Program-made: the position numbers and the translations under genes
Notes under the pieces: model-generated
Seen by the model: the letters and a program-made list of their open reading frames with translations, nothing else
What the model was told of the DNA's origin: nothing
Databases searched by the model: none
Part shown: in pieces, positions 53,517 to 62,290 of the stretch
How positions within the stretch are numbered: the first letter of the stretch is position 1
How the letters are laid out: each line of letters starts with the position of its first letter
From: Betaproteobacteria bacterium
Lineage (GTDB): Bacteria; Pseudomonadota; Gammaproteobacteria; Burkholderiales; SG8-41
NCBI GenBank assembly: GCA_028292435.1
Contig: JAQGMI010000048.1
Span: forward strand, 1-64,000
Reading direction: 5' to 3'
Length of the DNA stretch: 64,000 nt

Positions 53517-55475
53517 ATGAGTAAGCATAGGGCATTAAAGTGGGCGGGCGGGATCGTACTGGGATTGATCCTGCTGCTGGTGGCCATAGTCGCACTCTTC
53601 GACTGGAACTGGCTGCGCGAGCCGATTGCACGCAGGGTGACGGCAGCCACCGGCCGGAGCTTCGCAATCAACGGCAATCTGGAAGTCCATTTGTCGCTGC
53701 ATCCACGCATCATCGCCAACGACATCGTGATGGGCAACGCCGAATGGGCGCGTGAACCGACCATGGCGCAGATCAGGCAACTTGATTTCAGAATCGACTT
53801 GCTGCCGCTGCTGCATCGTAAACTATCGTTCCCTGAAATTTCGCTGATCGAGCCGCGGCTTGCGCTCGAAGTGCGCAAAGACGACACGCCGAACTGGAAA
53901 TTCAAGGAAAGCGACAAGAGCGAGCCGACCGAACTGCCGGCGATCGACCGTCTTACCATCGACAAAGGCAGCGCGAGTTATCGCGATCCGCGCATCGACA
54001 CGGATCTCGCGCTCGAAGTAAGAACGCTCGATGGCCAAGCCACCGATCCGGCCGCGCGGCTGGAGGTTACCGGCAAGGGACGCTTCAAAGGCATGGCAGT
54101 CACCGCGCGCGCGCGCGGCGGTGCGCTGTTAAGCCTGCGCAACGCGGACGACCCGTATCCGATCAATGCGAGCGCGACGTTCGGCCAGACCAAAGCGAGC
54201 ATTGACGGCAAGCTGCTTGATCCCTTGCACCTGAAAGGCGAGCAACTCAACTTCACGCTCGAAGGCGGCGATCTCGCGCAGCTTTTTCCGATCATTGGCG
54301 TGCCGATCCCGCCGACGCCGCCTTACAAGCTTGCCGGCTTCCTCGATCACCAGGGCGACGTGTGGACATTCCGCGGCTTCAAGGGAAAGGTCGGGCAGAG
54401 CGATCTCGCCGGCGATTTTGCAGTCGATCGCAGCCGCAACCCGCAATTTTTGTCGGCAAAGCTGGTGTCGCGCCAGCTGCGCATGGAGGATCTCGCCGGT
54501 TTCATCGGCGCTCGCACCAGCGACGCGCCGGCAGTGAAGCCGGCCAAGACGGATCCGGACCGGGTGCTGCCGTCGGAACCGTACAACCTGGAGAAACTGC
54601 AGTCGGCCAATGCCGACATCAGTTTTCGTGGCGACAAGATCGTCACCGAGAAAATGCCGCTCGAAAAGATGAACGCGCACCTGACGCTGAACAACGGCGT
54701 GCTCAAGCTCGCGCCGCTCGACTTCGGCGTCGCCGGCGGCAATATCGTGTCGCAGATTGAAATGGACGCCCGCAAGCCCGGCATCGAGACGAGCGCGGAC
54801 GTGAGCATGCGGGGCTTGAGCCTCGAGCGCATGGTTCCCGATTCAAAGCTCGGCGAGGTGAACAAGGGCACGTTCGGCGGCCATGCGAAGTTGCAGGGCA
54901 AAGGCAATTCGGTTGCGCAAATGCTCGGCACCGCGAATGGTGAGGCGGCGATGATCATGGATGGCGGCACCTTCAGCGAGCTTATTCTTCGGCTCATGGG
55001 CCTCGACATCGCCAACTCGCTGGTTGCCTGGCTGGGCGGCGATAAACAATTGCCGGTGCGATGCATGGTCGGCAACTTCAAAGCGGTGGACGGCAAGTTC
55101 AATATCGATACGCTGCTCATCGAAACGCCGAAGGTCAGCGTCACCGGCACAGGCAGTGTCGATCTCGGCGACGAAGCGCTCGATCTGAGGCTGGTATCGC
55201 ACAACAAGGGCTTTAGCCTCGCTTCGTTGCGCGGCCCGATCCTGGTGACCGGCACTTTCAAAGCGCCGAAGGCGCGCCCCGAAATGGGCAACGTCGCTGT
55301 GCGCGGCGGCCTCGCGGTCGTGCTGGGCGCAGTGACCGCGGGCATCGGCGCCTTGCTGCCGCTGCTCGAGTTCGGCAAACGCGAGGACAATAATTGCGTC
55401 GCGTTAATGAATGAGGCAAAAGCGGACGCTGGCGTCAAGGAAAGCGAACTCAAGCCGCGGAACAACAAGAAATGA
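53517..55475 (+). CDS. AsmA-family envelope protein
   Basis: A 652-residue protein with one N-terminal membrane helix (GIVLGLILLLVAIVALFDWNWLREPI) and a long periplasmic region of beta-rich AsmA/TamB-type repeats. The AsmA N-terminal signature is FAINGNLEVHLSLHPRIIANDIVMGNAEWA, and the C-terminal AsmA_2-like part includes TGTGSVDLGDEALDLRLV. These proteins are proposed to help move phospholipids across the periplasm. ATG 53517 follows the best palindrome copy. Its stop overlaps the next gene by four bases (ATGA). Confidence 0.85.
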   Translation: MSKHRALKWAGGIVLGLILLLVAIVALFDWNWLREPIARRVTAATGRSFAINGNLEVHLSLHPRIIANDIVMGNAEWAREPTMAQIRQLDFRIDLLPLLHRKLSFPEISLIEPRLALEVRKDDTPNWKFKESDKSEPTELPAIDRLTIDKGSASYRDPRIDTDLALEVRTLDGQATDPAARLEVTGKGRFKGMAVTARARGGALLSLRNADDPYPINASATFGQTKASIDGKLLDPLHLKGEQLNFTLEGGDLAQLFPIIGVPIPPTPPYKLAGFLDHQGDVWTFRGFKGKVGQSDLAGDFAVDRSRNPQFLSAKLVSRQLRMEDLAGFIGARTSDAPAVKPAKTDPDRVLPSEPYNLEKLQSANADISFRGDKIVTEKMPLEKMNAHLTLNNGVLKLAPLDFGVAGGNIVSQIEMDARKPGIETSADVSMRGLSLERMVPDSKLGEVNKGTFGGHAKLQGKGNSVAQMLGTANGEAAMIMDGGTFSELILRLMGLDIANSLVAWLGGDKQLPVRCMVGNFKAVDGKFNIDTLLIETPKVSVTGTGSVDLGDEALDLRLVSHNKGFSLASLRGPILVTGTFKAPKARPEMGNVAVRGGLAVVLGAVTAGIGALLPLLEFGKREDNNCVALMNEAKADAGVKESELKPRNNKK

Positions 55476-56851
55476 TGGCTGCAGCGCGCACGTTTTTGGC
55501 GTGCGCACTGCTGGCGGTGACTGCTTGCGCGACCCTACCGGACGCGCGGCTTTACATCGAAGGGCGCAATCCCGCACCCGTGCAGGTCGATGGCGCGCGC
55601 GGGCCGCTGTCGCGTCAGAAAACCGAAGCGCTGCTGGCCGAACTCAAGCGCAAATCCGGCGATCTCGACATCCTGCAAAAGCATGTCGCCATCGAGCAGG
55701 AGATCGTCGGCGCACCGCTCAGCGCGGGCAATAAAACGCTGCTGCTGCAGGACGGGCCGGCAACGTATCGCGAGATGATAGAGGCGATGAATCAGGCGAA
55801 AGACCACATCAATCTCGAAACCTATACCTTCGAAGACGATGAGGTAGGGCGCGAGTTCGCGGATATCCTGCTCGTCAAGCAGGCGCAGGGCGTTCAGGTC
55901 AATGTGATTTACGACAGCGTCGGTTCGATTGGCACGCCGCGGGCGTTTTTCGAGCGATTGACGCAGAACGGCGTGCGCGTGCTCGAATTCAATCCGGTTA
56001 ATCCGCTGACCGCGCGCAAGGGCTGGCAAATCAACCATCGCGACCATCGTAAATTGCTGGTCGTCGACGGCCAGACTGCGTTTGTCGGCGGCATCAACAT
56101 CAGCAGCGTCTATTCGAGCGGGTCGAGCCCGGGGCGTTCGGGACGAGTGAAGAGCGGTAGCGGCGGCTGGCGCGATACGCATATCCGCATCGATGGTCCG
56201 GCGGTGGCGGGCTTTCAGCAGTTGTTTCTGTCGACGTGGGAAAAGCAGAAGGGCGATCCGCTTGCGGAGCGTAAATATTTTCCGGTGCTGACAGGCAGGG
56301 GCCCGGACCTGGTGCGCAGCGTCGGCAGCACGGCCGACGAGCAGCACAGCCTGATTTATCTCACGCTGATTTCGGCGCTGACCAACGCCGAAAAATCAAT
56401 CCATATCACGCAGGCCTATTTTGTTCCCGACGCGCAGTTCATGCGCGCGCTGACCGATGCGGCGAAGCGCGGCGTCGATGTCGCGCTGGTGCTGCCGGGG
56501 ACCTCGGATCTCGGCCTCGTTTTTCATGCGGGGCGCTCGTACTATGCCGACCTGCTCGAGGCCGGCGTACACATCTATGAACGCAGCGGCGGCGTGCTGC
56601 ATTCGAAAACGGCCGTGATCGACGACGTGTGGTCGTGCATCGGTTCGACCAATCTCGATTGGCGCAGCTTCCTGCATAACGACGAAGTCAATGCGGTCGT
56701 CCTCGGCACCCTGTTTGCGCGCCAGATGCAGGACATGTTCGAGCGCGACGTTGCGGCATCGATGGCGATCACGCCGCAAGCATGGGCCGGGCGCGGGCTC
56801 CAGTACCGGCTTAAGGAAATGGCCGCGCGCGTGTGGGCGTACTGGTTGTAA
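55472..56851 (+). CDS. Phospholipase D/cardiolipin synthase-like lipoprotein
   Basis: A 459-residue protein. The start is a lipoprotein signal (FLACALLAVTACATLPD). Two HKD motifs are present: NHRDHRKLLVVDGQTAFVGGINIS (~190) and VLHSKTAVIDDVWSCIGSTNLDWRSF (~370). Cardiolipin synthases of the ClsB/ClsC group share this two-motif arrangement, but a lipobox is unusual for them. It probably transfers or hydrolyses phosphatidyl groups in the periplasm. It is coupled to the AsmA-like gene and ends four bases before the convergent MCE operon. Confidence 0.86.
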   Translation: MMAAARTFLACALLAVTACATLPDARLYIEGRNPAPVQVDGARGPLSRQKTEALLAELKRKSGDLDILQKHVAIEQEIVGAPLSAGNKTLLLQDGPATYREMIEAMNQAKDHINLETYTFEDDEVGREFADILLVKQAQGVQVNVIYDSVGSIGTPRAFFERLTQNGVRVLEFNPVNPLTARKGWQINHRDHRKLLVVDGQTAFVGGINISSVYSSGSSPGRSGRVKSGSGGWRDTHIRIDGPAVAGFQQLFLSTWEKQKGDPLAERKYFPVLTGRGPDLVRSVGSTADEQHSLIYLTLISALTNAEKSIHITQAYFVPDAQFMRALTDAAKRGVDVALVLPGTSDLGLVFHAGRSYYADLLEAGVHIYERSGGVLHSKTAVIDDVWSCIGSTNLDWRSFLHNDEVNAVVLGTLFARQMQDMFERDVAASMAITPQAWAGRGLQYRLKEMAARVWAYWL

Positions 56852-56855
56852 TCGA

Positions 56856-57542
56856 TCAGCGCGTCGCGGCCGGCGTAGCCACCGCAGGAAAAGGCGAAAC
56901 CGCCGGCGCCGCCTGTGCGCAGAACGCTGCCACGTCATTCAGCACTTTTGCGACGGCTGCCTGCGCAGCGGTGACGCCGCCGCGCGGATCGTCGCTTGGC
57001 GCCGCGGCGGTTGCCTCGAATTCGCGCGCGGCCACTATCCGCCGGGATGCAGTCTCAACCAGGTAAGCGCGCAAAGTCAACCGCACCTGGCTCGGCGAGA
57101 CGGTGAATTCCTGCTGCAGCCGCATGACTTCCGTATCGAGCCGGATCTCGCCGCTGGCGGGGCTCGGCGTTTGCACCACCGCGCGAAACGCCTCGCGTTC
57201 GGTGATGGCGGCGACGATCAGCGGCGCCAGCATGCGCGCCGGCGTATCGACCCATTCGTTGTGCGCGAAATATTCGAGCTGGTCCGGCCTCCGCAGATAC
57301 ATCATGCGCGGACTGTCGAAGCCGGCAGCCGCGTGGGGATGGTTGACGATCAGGGTGAGCGGTGTCGCGGCGCTGCGCGCTTCGCCGGCTTTCGTTGGCT
57401 GCGGCGCGTAGATAAGCGAATAGATTGTCGGATGCTCAGCCGGCGTAGTGAACGGCTTGAGCGCGCTGCACCCCGCAACGAGCGCAAGTGCCAATGCCGC
57501 GCCGGCCTGCAGCCATGCGAAAAAATCGCGCTCTGCTTTCAT
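56856..57542 (-). CDS. ABC-type transport auxiliary lipoprotein (PqiC-like, COG3218)
   Basis: A 228-residue lipoprotein: LALALVAGCSALKPF has the lipobox Cys near 25. The mature part (SLIYAPQPTKAGEARSAATPLTLIVNHPHAAAGFDSPRMMYLRRPDQLEYFAHNEWVDTPARML) fits the ABC-type auxiliary component family. Such lipoproteins work with MCE proteins in lipid transport between membranes. It is the last gene of the MCE operon, and overlaps the MlaD-like stop by four bases. Confidence 0.85.
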   Translation of the reverse strand: MKAERDFFAWLQAGAALALALVAGCSALKPFTTPAEHPTIYSLIYAPQPTKAGEARSAATPLTLIVNHPHAAAGFDSPRMMYLRRPDQLEYFAHNEWVDTPARMLAPLIVAAITEREAFRAVVQTPSPASGEIRLDTEVMRLQQEFTVSPSQVRLTLRAYLVETASRRIVAAREFEATAAAPSDDPRGGVTAAQAAVAKVLNDVAAFCAQAAPAVSPFPAVATPAATR

Positions 57543-58498
57543 TCGCCCGGTTTTTCGCCTGGACCCGGCGGTACCGGGCGGCGGCCGACCAACAAGCCGC
57601 CCGGGCTGCCTTCTATTCTTTCGCTAAGACGCCGCAAGGACGCGGCGAGCACGCTTAATTCGCCGAGCAGGCGCTGGGTTTCGGGCAGGGTGTCGGCGGT
57701 AAACCGCTTGACGTCGCCGCCGACCGAGTCGATCGTGCGACCGGCAGTTTCGAGAGTGCGGCCCGCCGTCGCGCTCGCGAGCGCGGCCTCGTTGCCCATT
57801 TTTTCGAGCGCATCGACGCTGCGGCCAATGCGTTCGACCAGCGGCCCGAGTTCGGCCGTCACTTTTGCCGTGTGGTCGAAAGTCTGTGCCGCGTTCGCAA
57901 TGCCTGTATTCAGCGTTTCACGGCGGGCGGCGATTGTTTCGGTCACGGCGGCGAGATTGGCGAGCGTGGTTTTGACCGACGCGAGATTGTCGTCGCTCAG
58001 CAGCGCGTCGATCTTGTTCGACGTCGCGTCGAGTTTGCTGAGCGCGGTCGTCATCACATTTTCGAGGCGCGCGCCAAGCGACGGCTTGGTCTTTATCACC
58101 GGATAACGATGACCGGCGGCGGCGACGAGCGGCGGCGCGGTGGCCGTGCTGCCGCTCAATTCAACATACGCAATGCCGGTCAGGCCTTGCGTCTTCAACA
58201 CGGCTTCGGTGTCGGTCTTGATCGGTGTGCCGCTCTCGATGGCAAATTCGAGGATCACGCGAGTGGGGTCTTCGCGATTGAGCCGGATGTCGACGACTTT
58301 GCCGACGTCGACCCCATTGTATTTAACCGCTGCATTGAGATTCAGTCCGGCCACCGACTCTTCTTCGACCGCGAGATAGTGATCGTAGTGCTTGCGCACG
58401 GCGCCGCCGGATGCGATCCACAGGATGCCGGCGACGAGTGCTGCGACCAGTACGATCACGAACAAGCCCACTGCCGCAAGATTGACTTTGGTTTCCAC
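57539..58498 (-). CDS. MCE-domain protein (MlaD-like)
   Basis: A 319-residue protein with one membrane helix (AVGLFVIVLVAALVAGILWIA), an MCE domain (YLAVEEESVAGLNLNAAVKYNGVDVGKVVDIRL, ~40-120) and a long coiled-coil C-terminus (KLDATSNKIDALLSDDN..., ~140-320). MCE proteins form rings that carry lipids across the periplasm. GTG 58498 gives the usual short N-terminus and avoids overlap with the ATPase; the open frame extends to 58582 but would overlap it. Confidence 0.88.
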   Translation of the reverse strand: METKVNLAAVGLFVIVLVAALVAGILWIASGGAVRKHYDHYLAVEEESVAGLNLNAAVKYNGVDVGKVVDIRLNREDPTRVILEFAIESGTPIKTDTEAVLKTQGLTGIAYVELSGSTATAPPLVAAAGHRYPVIKTKPSLGARLENVMTTALSKLDATSNKIDALLSDDNLASVKTTLANLAAVTETIAARRETLNTGIANAAQTFDHTAKVTAELGPLVERIGRSVDALEKMGNEAALASATAGRTLETAGRTIDSVGGDVKRFTADTLPETQRLLGELSVLAASLRRLSERIEGSPGGLLVGRRPVPPGPGEKPGE

Positions 58499-58502
58499 GG
58501 TG

Positions 58503-59300
58503 TCAGTGCGCCAGTAAATGCCGAGGCTGCGCTGCGCGGCCGCGCGCACCCTCGAAGAACTGGCGAACCAGCGGGAGGTCAACCTGCGACAGTTCTGTCA
58601 TCGAGCCGGTTGCCTGCACGGTGCGCTCGCCGAGCACGGCGACGCGGTCGGCGACCTGCCATAAAAGATCGAGGTCGTGCGTGATCATCACGATCGTGAG
58701 GCCGAAGGTATCGCGCAGGTTCAACACGAGTTCATCGACGCCGGCGGCGCTCGCCGGATCGAGCCCGGCCGTCGGCTCGTCGAGAAACAGCAACTCGGGG
58801 TCGAGCGCGAGGGCGCGCGCGAGGGAAGCTCGCTTGACCATGCCGCCGCTCAATTCGGCGGGATAGAGCGCACCGGTTTCGGGCGCGAGCCCGGCCAGCG
58901 CAAGTTTCCACGCGGCAACCTGATCGATCAACGCGTCATTGAGCCGCGTGTGCTCGCGCAGCGGCAGACCGACGTTCTCGCGCACGTTCAGCGAACCGAA
59001 GAGGCCGCCGTGCTGAAACATGACGCCAATCCGCTTTAACAGTGCCTGCTCGTCGTTGCTGACGAGCGCGTGCACGTCGCGGCCCAGCACGCGCACGGTG
59101 CCGGTGTCGGGCCGCTGGAGCAGTATCATTTCGCGCAGCAGCGTCGATTTGCCCGAGCCGCTGCCGCCGACGAGCGCAAATATTTCGGCGCGCCGGACTT
59201 CGAGGTCGACGCCCTCGTGCACGACATGTGCGCCGTAGCGCGTCGACACGTTGCGCATCTCGATCACCGGTTCTCCCGCCGCTGCATCTGCCGTCGCCAT
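58503..59300 (-). CDS. ABC transporter ATPase of the MCE system (MlaF-like)
   Basis: A 265-residue ATPase. GGSGSGKSTLLREM is Walker A, LSGGMVKRASLARALAL the ABC signature, LLFLDEPTAGLDP Walker B, and MITHDLD the H-loop. The ELSGGM variant signature matches the MlaF/Ttg2A branch that powers lipid transport. ATG 59300 shares one base with the permease stop (TGATG). The longer frame upstream is a shadow of the permease gene. Confidence 0.92.
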   Translation of the reverse strand: MATADAAAGEPVIEMRNVSTRYGAHVVHEGVDLEVRRAEIFALVGGSGSGKSTLLREMILLQRPDTGTVRVLGRDVHALVSNDEQALLKRIGVMFQHGGLFGSLNVRENVGLPLREHTRLNDALIDQVAAWKLALAGLAPETGALYPAELSGGMVKRASLARALALDPELLFLDEPTAGLDPASAAGVDELVLNLRDTFGLTIVMITHDLDLLWQVADRVAVLGERTVQATGSMTELSQVDLPLVRQFFEGARGRAAQPRHLLAH

Positions 59301-60514
59301 CACAGATCGAGAATGCTGAACACGATTGAAAACATTGCATCGGCGACGATGACGAGAAATGTCGCGTGAACCACGCTGCGCGTGGTTTGACGCCCGACGC
59401 TGTCGGCGCCGCCGTGCGTGCGAAATCCCTGAAAGCAACCGACGATTGCGATGATCGCGGCGAACACCGGGGCCTTGCCGACGCCGATCAGATAAGTCGA
59501 CGGCGAGACCGCGTTGACGAAGCGGGCAACAAATTCGAAGTAACCGACGCCGAGCTTGGTTTGCGCCATGAGCATGCCGCCGATCACGCCGCACACATCG
59601 GCATAGACCGTCAGCAGCGGCATCGCGATCATCAGCGCGATCACCTTGGGCAGCACCAACACGTCGAGCGGCGCAATGCCGAGCGTGCGCATGGCGTCGA
59701 TCTCTTCGGTAACGGACATGGTGCCGATTTGCGCGGCATATGCGGAGCCCGAACGGCCCGCGGCGATGATCGCGGTTATCAGCGGCGCGAATTCGCGCAG
59801 CATCGAGAGGCCGATCAGATCCGCGACGTAGATGTTCGCGCCGTATTGCCGGAGCTGGTCGGCGCCCTGATAGGCGACGACGATGCCGAGCAGAAACGAC
59901 AACAGGCCGACGATTGGCAGCGCATTGACGCCGGCGGTCTGGATGTTATGCAGGATCGGCCGCCAGCGAATGCGCTGCGGGCGTGCAATGCCGGCGGCAA
60001 GCGCCAGCGCCGTGTCGCCCACAAAGCTGAGCAGCGCATACAGTTGCTCGATCGCGGCGCCGGTCGCTGTGCCGATTCGATCGAGCAGCGGGCTAGGCGG
60101 CTGGGGCGCCGCTTGCGCGGGCGGGGTGCGTTCGAGCAGCTCGATCAGCTTCGTGAAGTCTGGCCGCCAGCCGCGTAAGACAGGCGACGAGCCTGCCGCG
60201 TTAAGCCGCGCGAGCAGTTGCTGCAGCATCCACACGCCGACCGTGTCGAGCGCTTCCACGTGCGCGCCGTCGATGACCGCATCCTTTTGCACTGGCAACG
60301 GCCAGGCGTCGAGTTGGCGGTCAAGCGGACTCGCGCCGAACGCAGTCCAGTGGCCGGACAACGCCAGGCCGTCCGGCGCCGTTGTCAGAGCGGCCGGCGC
60401 CGCTGCCGATTGCGGTCGCCGTTGATGCGGCGTGGTTACGAGTGCGGGCGCCCCGGATATCAAGCGCGGCCTCGCGCGCGCATTGCGCGCTCCGGTGGGA
60501 CCGCACCGAGGCAT
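59300..60514 (-). CDS. MlaE-type permease with N-terminal STAS domain
   Basis: A 404-residue protein, longer than the ~260-residue MlaE. Residues ~50-135 form a STAS-like domain (PVQKDAVIDGAHVEALDTVGVWMLQQLLARLNAAG), and ~150-404 form the MlaE permease (VNALPIVGLLSFLLGIVVAYQGADQLRQYGA, IGTMSVTEEIDAMRTLGIAPL). Fusion of the STAS partner (MlaB-like) to the permease occurs in some proteobacteria. The first ~27 residues are Arg-rich and may be untranslated; GTG 60436 is an alternative start. Confidence 0.88.
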   Translation of the reverse strand: MPRCGPTGARNARARPRLISGAPALVTTPHQRRPQSAAAPAALTTAPDGLALSGHWTAFGASPLDRQLDAWPLPVQKDAVIDGAHVEALDTVGVWMLQQLLARLNAAGSSPVLRGWRPDFTKLIELLERTPPAQAAPQPPSPLLDRIGTATGAAIEQLYALLSFVGDTALALAAGIARPQRIRWRPILHNIQTAGVNALPIVGLLSFLLGIVVAYQGADQLRQYGANIYVADLIGLSMLREFAPLITAIIAAGRSGSAYAAQIGTMSVTEEIDAMRTLGIAPLDVLVLPKVIALMIAMPLLTVYADVCGVIGGMLMAQTKLGVGYFEFVARFVNAVSPSTYLIGVGKAPVFAAIIAIVGCFQGFRTHGGADSVGRQTTRSVVHATFLVIVADAMFSIVFSILDL

Positions 60515-60627
60515 TTTTGTGGGAAGGTGGCGATGGATTCCATGCGCGTCAGAGCATTGCAGGCGTAATGATCGTGGGCCCGGTTCTCGCGGCGGAGATC
60601 AAAGCCTAAGCGAGCGTAAGACCAACG

Positions 60628-60646
60628 TATGTGCGCCAACGAACAG
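60628..60646. promoter_or_regulatory. Palindrome copy 5
   Basis: TATGTGCG-CCAA-CGAACAG. The right half is one base off. It is the first of two copies spaced 40 bases apart in the 60515-60810 gap before a small membrane-protein gene. No other feature is seen in that gap. Confidence 0.5.
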
Positions 60647-60667
60647 TTAGCGCGACGCGCGTCATTC

Positions 60668-60686
60668 TATGTACGCTATCGCACAT
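60668..60686. promoter_or_regulatory. Palindrome copy 6
   Basis: TATGTACG-CTAT-CGCACAT, 40 bases after copy 5, about four helical turns, so both could be bound on the same face of the DNA. It lies 125 bases before ATG 60811. Confidence 0.55.
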
Positions 60687-60810
60687 CGCTGATTCGGCTC
60701 ACCCGATATGTTGGTGCATGTCTGACAACGGGATGCATGCGATCCCCCGACACTGCCCAGCATACATCATGGCTGCCCGCAGGCGATCTCGGGCGCGCGG
60801 GGACGCTCTG

Positions 60811-61095
60811 ATGGACGACGGCTTTTGGGGACGACATCTGGAGCTACTGTGGCTATGCGCGCTGGCGGCCTGGCTTGCATTAACCGCGTTCGGCCGCATT
60901 GTGCCGCTCATGAATGCGCCGGAGGCCGTGCGGATCGAGCGCTATTTTTCTCGGGGCGTGGATTTCGCGTTGGCCGATGGGAATGCGAAGCAGGCGGGCG
61001 TGCAGCCGATGCCGGATGGATTAGCGATCTATCTCCAATTGCATCATTCGCGCGATCAGGCTGCGCCGCAGCAAGCCAACATCTGTTCGCCCTGA
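60811..61095 (+). CDS. Small single-helix protein, unknown
   Basis: A 94-residue protein with one hydrophobic segment (LELLWLCALAAWLALTAFGRIV) near the N-terminus and a charged C-terminal half. No family is recognised. GGGGA lies about eight bases upstream of ATG 60811, and two palindrome copies lie further upstream, as for other stress genes here. The frame is open upstream to 60631 but that part has no start-site support. It may not be a real gene. Confidence 0.45.
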   Translation: MDDGFWGRHLELLWLCALAAWLALTAFGRIVPLMNAPEAVRIERYFSRGVDFALADGNAKQAGVQPMPDGLAIYLQLHHSRDQAAPQQANICSP

Positions 61096-61132
61096 TCCGG
61101 GGCGCGGGCGGGGGCGAAAAGAAGCGGCGGAT

Positions 61133-61150
61133 TATGTGCGCTAACGTACG
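61133..61150. promoter_or_regulatory. Palindrome copy 7
   Basis: TATGTGCG-CTAA-CGTACG, 38 bases after the small ORF and 81 bases before a strong terminator. No coding gene lies downstream on the + strand before the terminator. Confidence 0.5.
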
Positions 61151-61230
61151 CAAGAATCCCCTCGCGCGGGTCAATAATCGAACGTCTTCCCCCGCCAATA
61201 GTTTCCCTTCCTCTATCAATTGGCGGCTTA

Positions 61231-61266
61231 CGCCTCCGGTTGCGTTAAACCGGGGGCGCTTTTTTT
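61231..61266 (+). terminator. Strong intrinsic terminator
   Basis: CGCCTCCGGTT pairs with AACCGGGGGCG (one G-T wobble) in an 11-bp stem with a 6-base loop, followed by CTTTTTTT. It ends transcription from the 60.6-61.1 kb region. Confidence 0.8.
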
Positions 61267-61296
61267 GCCGCGTGATCTTGCGCTGATTCGGCGGAG

Positions 61297-61632
61297 CTAG
61301 ATCGGGGATGCGCCTTCTTCCCACGTAACATCGGCGTGTTTGTCGGCGGCGGCTTTCAACATTTGTATCAGCGGAAACGCGCGCAGCCGAATGCCGACCG
61401 GCGGCGGTTCGTCCGCATCTTTGTCGTTGCGCGGCGGCGGAGGTTTCGCCTGTTCGACGCGTTCGGCGCCGGCCAAGCCTTGCTCGAGGCTCGCCAATGC
61501 GGGCGGAATCTCGCCGGCGAGCAGCGCGCTCGGTACCGTGCCGCTATGGCCGGCCATTTTGAGCAGCGTTACTGCCACATCGCGATTCATGATGATGCTG
61601 TTCCATGCCTTGCAGCGAAATGTCACGAGCAT
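61297..61632 (-). CDS. DUF1840 protein
   Basis: A 111-residue protein of the DUF1840 family. MLVTFRCKAWNSIIMNRDVAVTLLKMAGHSGTVPSALLAGEIPPALASLEQGL is the conserved N-terminal half. A proline-rich linker and the RLRAFPLIQMLKAAADKHADVTWEEG end follow. Members are common in Betaproteobacteria and are of unknown function. ATG 61632 is the natural start. Its order among small stress proteins is typical but may not be functional. Confidence 0.88.
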   Translation of the reverse strand: MLVTFRCKAWNSIIMNRDVAVTLLKMAGHSGTVPSALLAGEIPPALASLEQGLAGAERVEQAKPPPPRNDKDADEPPPVGIRLRAFPLIQMLKAAADKHADVTWEEGASPI

Positions 61633-61673
61633 GCCGGTTCTCCCATTGGCGCTTTGCCGTCGTCAGTCGCCGC

Positions 61674-61826
61674 TCAAAAATGATAATTGCCGCCGCCCAT
61701 CAATCCGATCACACCGATGATGATCAGGTAGAAGGCGACAATGTAATTCAAAAGCCGCGGCACGAGCAAAATCAGAATGCCGGCGAGCAGAGATACCAGC
61801 GGGGTAAGTCCCAGATTGATTGTCAT
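61674..61826 (-). CDS. DUF3096-like small membrane protein
   Basis: A 50-residue, highly hydrophobic protein. LTPLVSLLAGILILLVPRLLNYIVAFYLIIIGVIGLMGGG holds two membrane helices separated by PRLLN, matching the DUF3096 pattern. It is 9 bases downstream of the DUF3185-like gene on the same strand, so the pair is co-transcribed. Function unknown. Confidence 0.8.
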   Translation of the reverse strand: MTINLGLTPLVSLLAGILILLVPRLLNYIVAFYLIIIGVIGLMGGGNYHF

Positions 61827-61835
61827 GTCAATGTC

Positions 61836-62060
61836 CTAACGTTTTTTGGCGACTGCGAATGCGATCAAGCCGAGTCCGCCGCCGACCAGAACCCAGCCCA
61901 GCATCGGCGGAAAAGAAACCGTGTGAGTCTTCTCGGCAGTTGCTGTCAGCGGCCCGATCTGCAGCACTTGTTCGCGGGTGGTGTAACTGTAGTGGTCGTA
62001 GGCGAGAAGTCCTGCGCCCACGACCACGAGCACGATGCCGACGACGAGCGCGTTTTTCAT
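61836..62060 (-). CDS. DUF3185-like small membrane protein
   Basis: A 74-residue protein with two membrane helices: ALVVGIVLVVVGAGLLAYDHYSY and MLGWVLVGGGLGLIAFAVAKK, connected by a short periplasmic or cytoplasmic loop (VLQIGPLTATAEKTHTV). I think it is DUF3185. A degenerate palindrome (copy 8) lies 56 bases upstream of its start. Function unknown, likely stress-linked given its neighbours. Confidence 0.7.
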   Translation of the reverse strand: MKNALVVGIVLVVVGAGLLAYDHYSYTTREQVLQIGPLTATAEKTHTVSFPPMLGWVLVGGGLGLIAFAVAKKR

Positions 62061-62115
62061 AGTGTCTCCTCTGTTGTTATTGTCTGAGCCATGTTCGCAC
62101 TCAATTGAGTTTTAT

Positions 62116-62134
62116 TCCGTGCGGTTGCCCACAT
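62116..62134. promoter_or_regulatory. Palindrome copy 8 (degenerate)
   Basis: TCCGTGCG-GTTG-CCCACAT. The core GTGCG is intact and the right half has one mismatch. It lies in the divergent gap between the DUF3185-like and PA2779-like genes. Confidence 0.35.
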
Positions 62135-62184
62135 ACCGCGACGTTAGTGTGGGTTGAAACGGTCATTCCCTGTCAGGTGCAGTC

Positions 62185-62203
62185 TGAGTGCGTTAGCGAA
62201 CAG
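62185..62203. promoter_or_regulatory. Palindrome copy 9
   Basis: TGAGTGCG-TTAG-CGAACAG, 88 bases before the PA2779-like start. It shares the TGAGTGCG left half with copy 10. Confidence 0.45.
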
Positions 62204-62290
62204 ATTTCTCCGCTGGTGCGCCGACAATTCCTTCTGCCAAGTCGCTCGACTTTGCGGTCGATTTTTCACGAAATTCTGGAGGAGGTTCAA

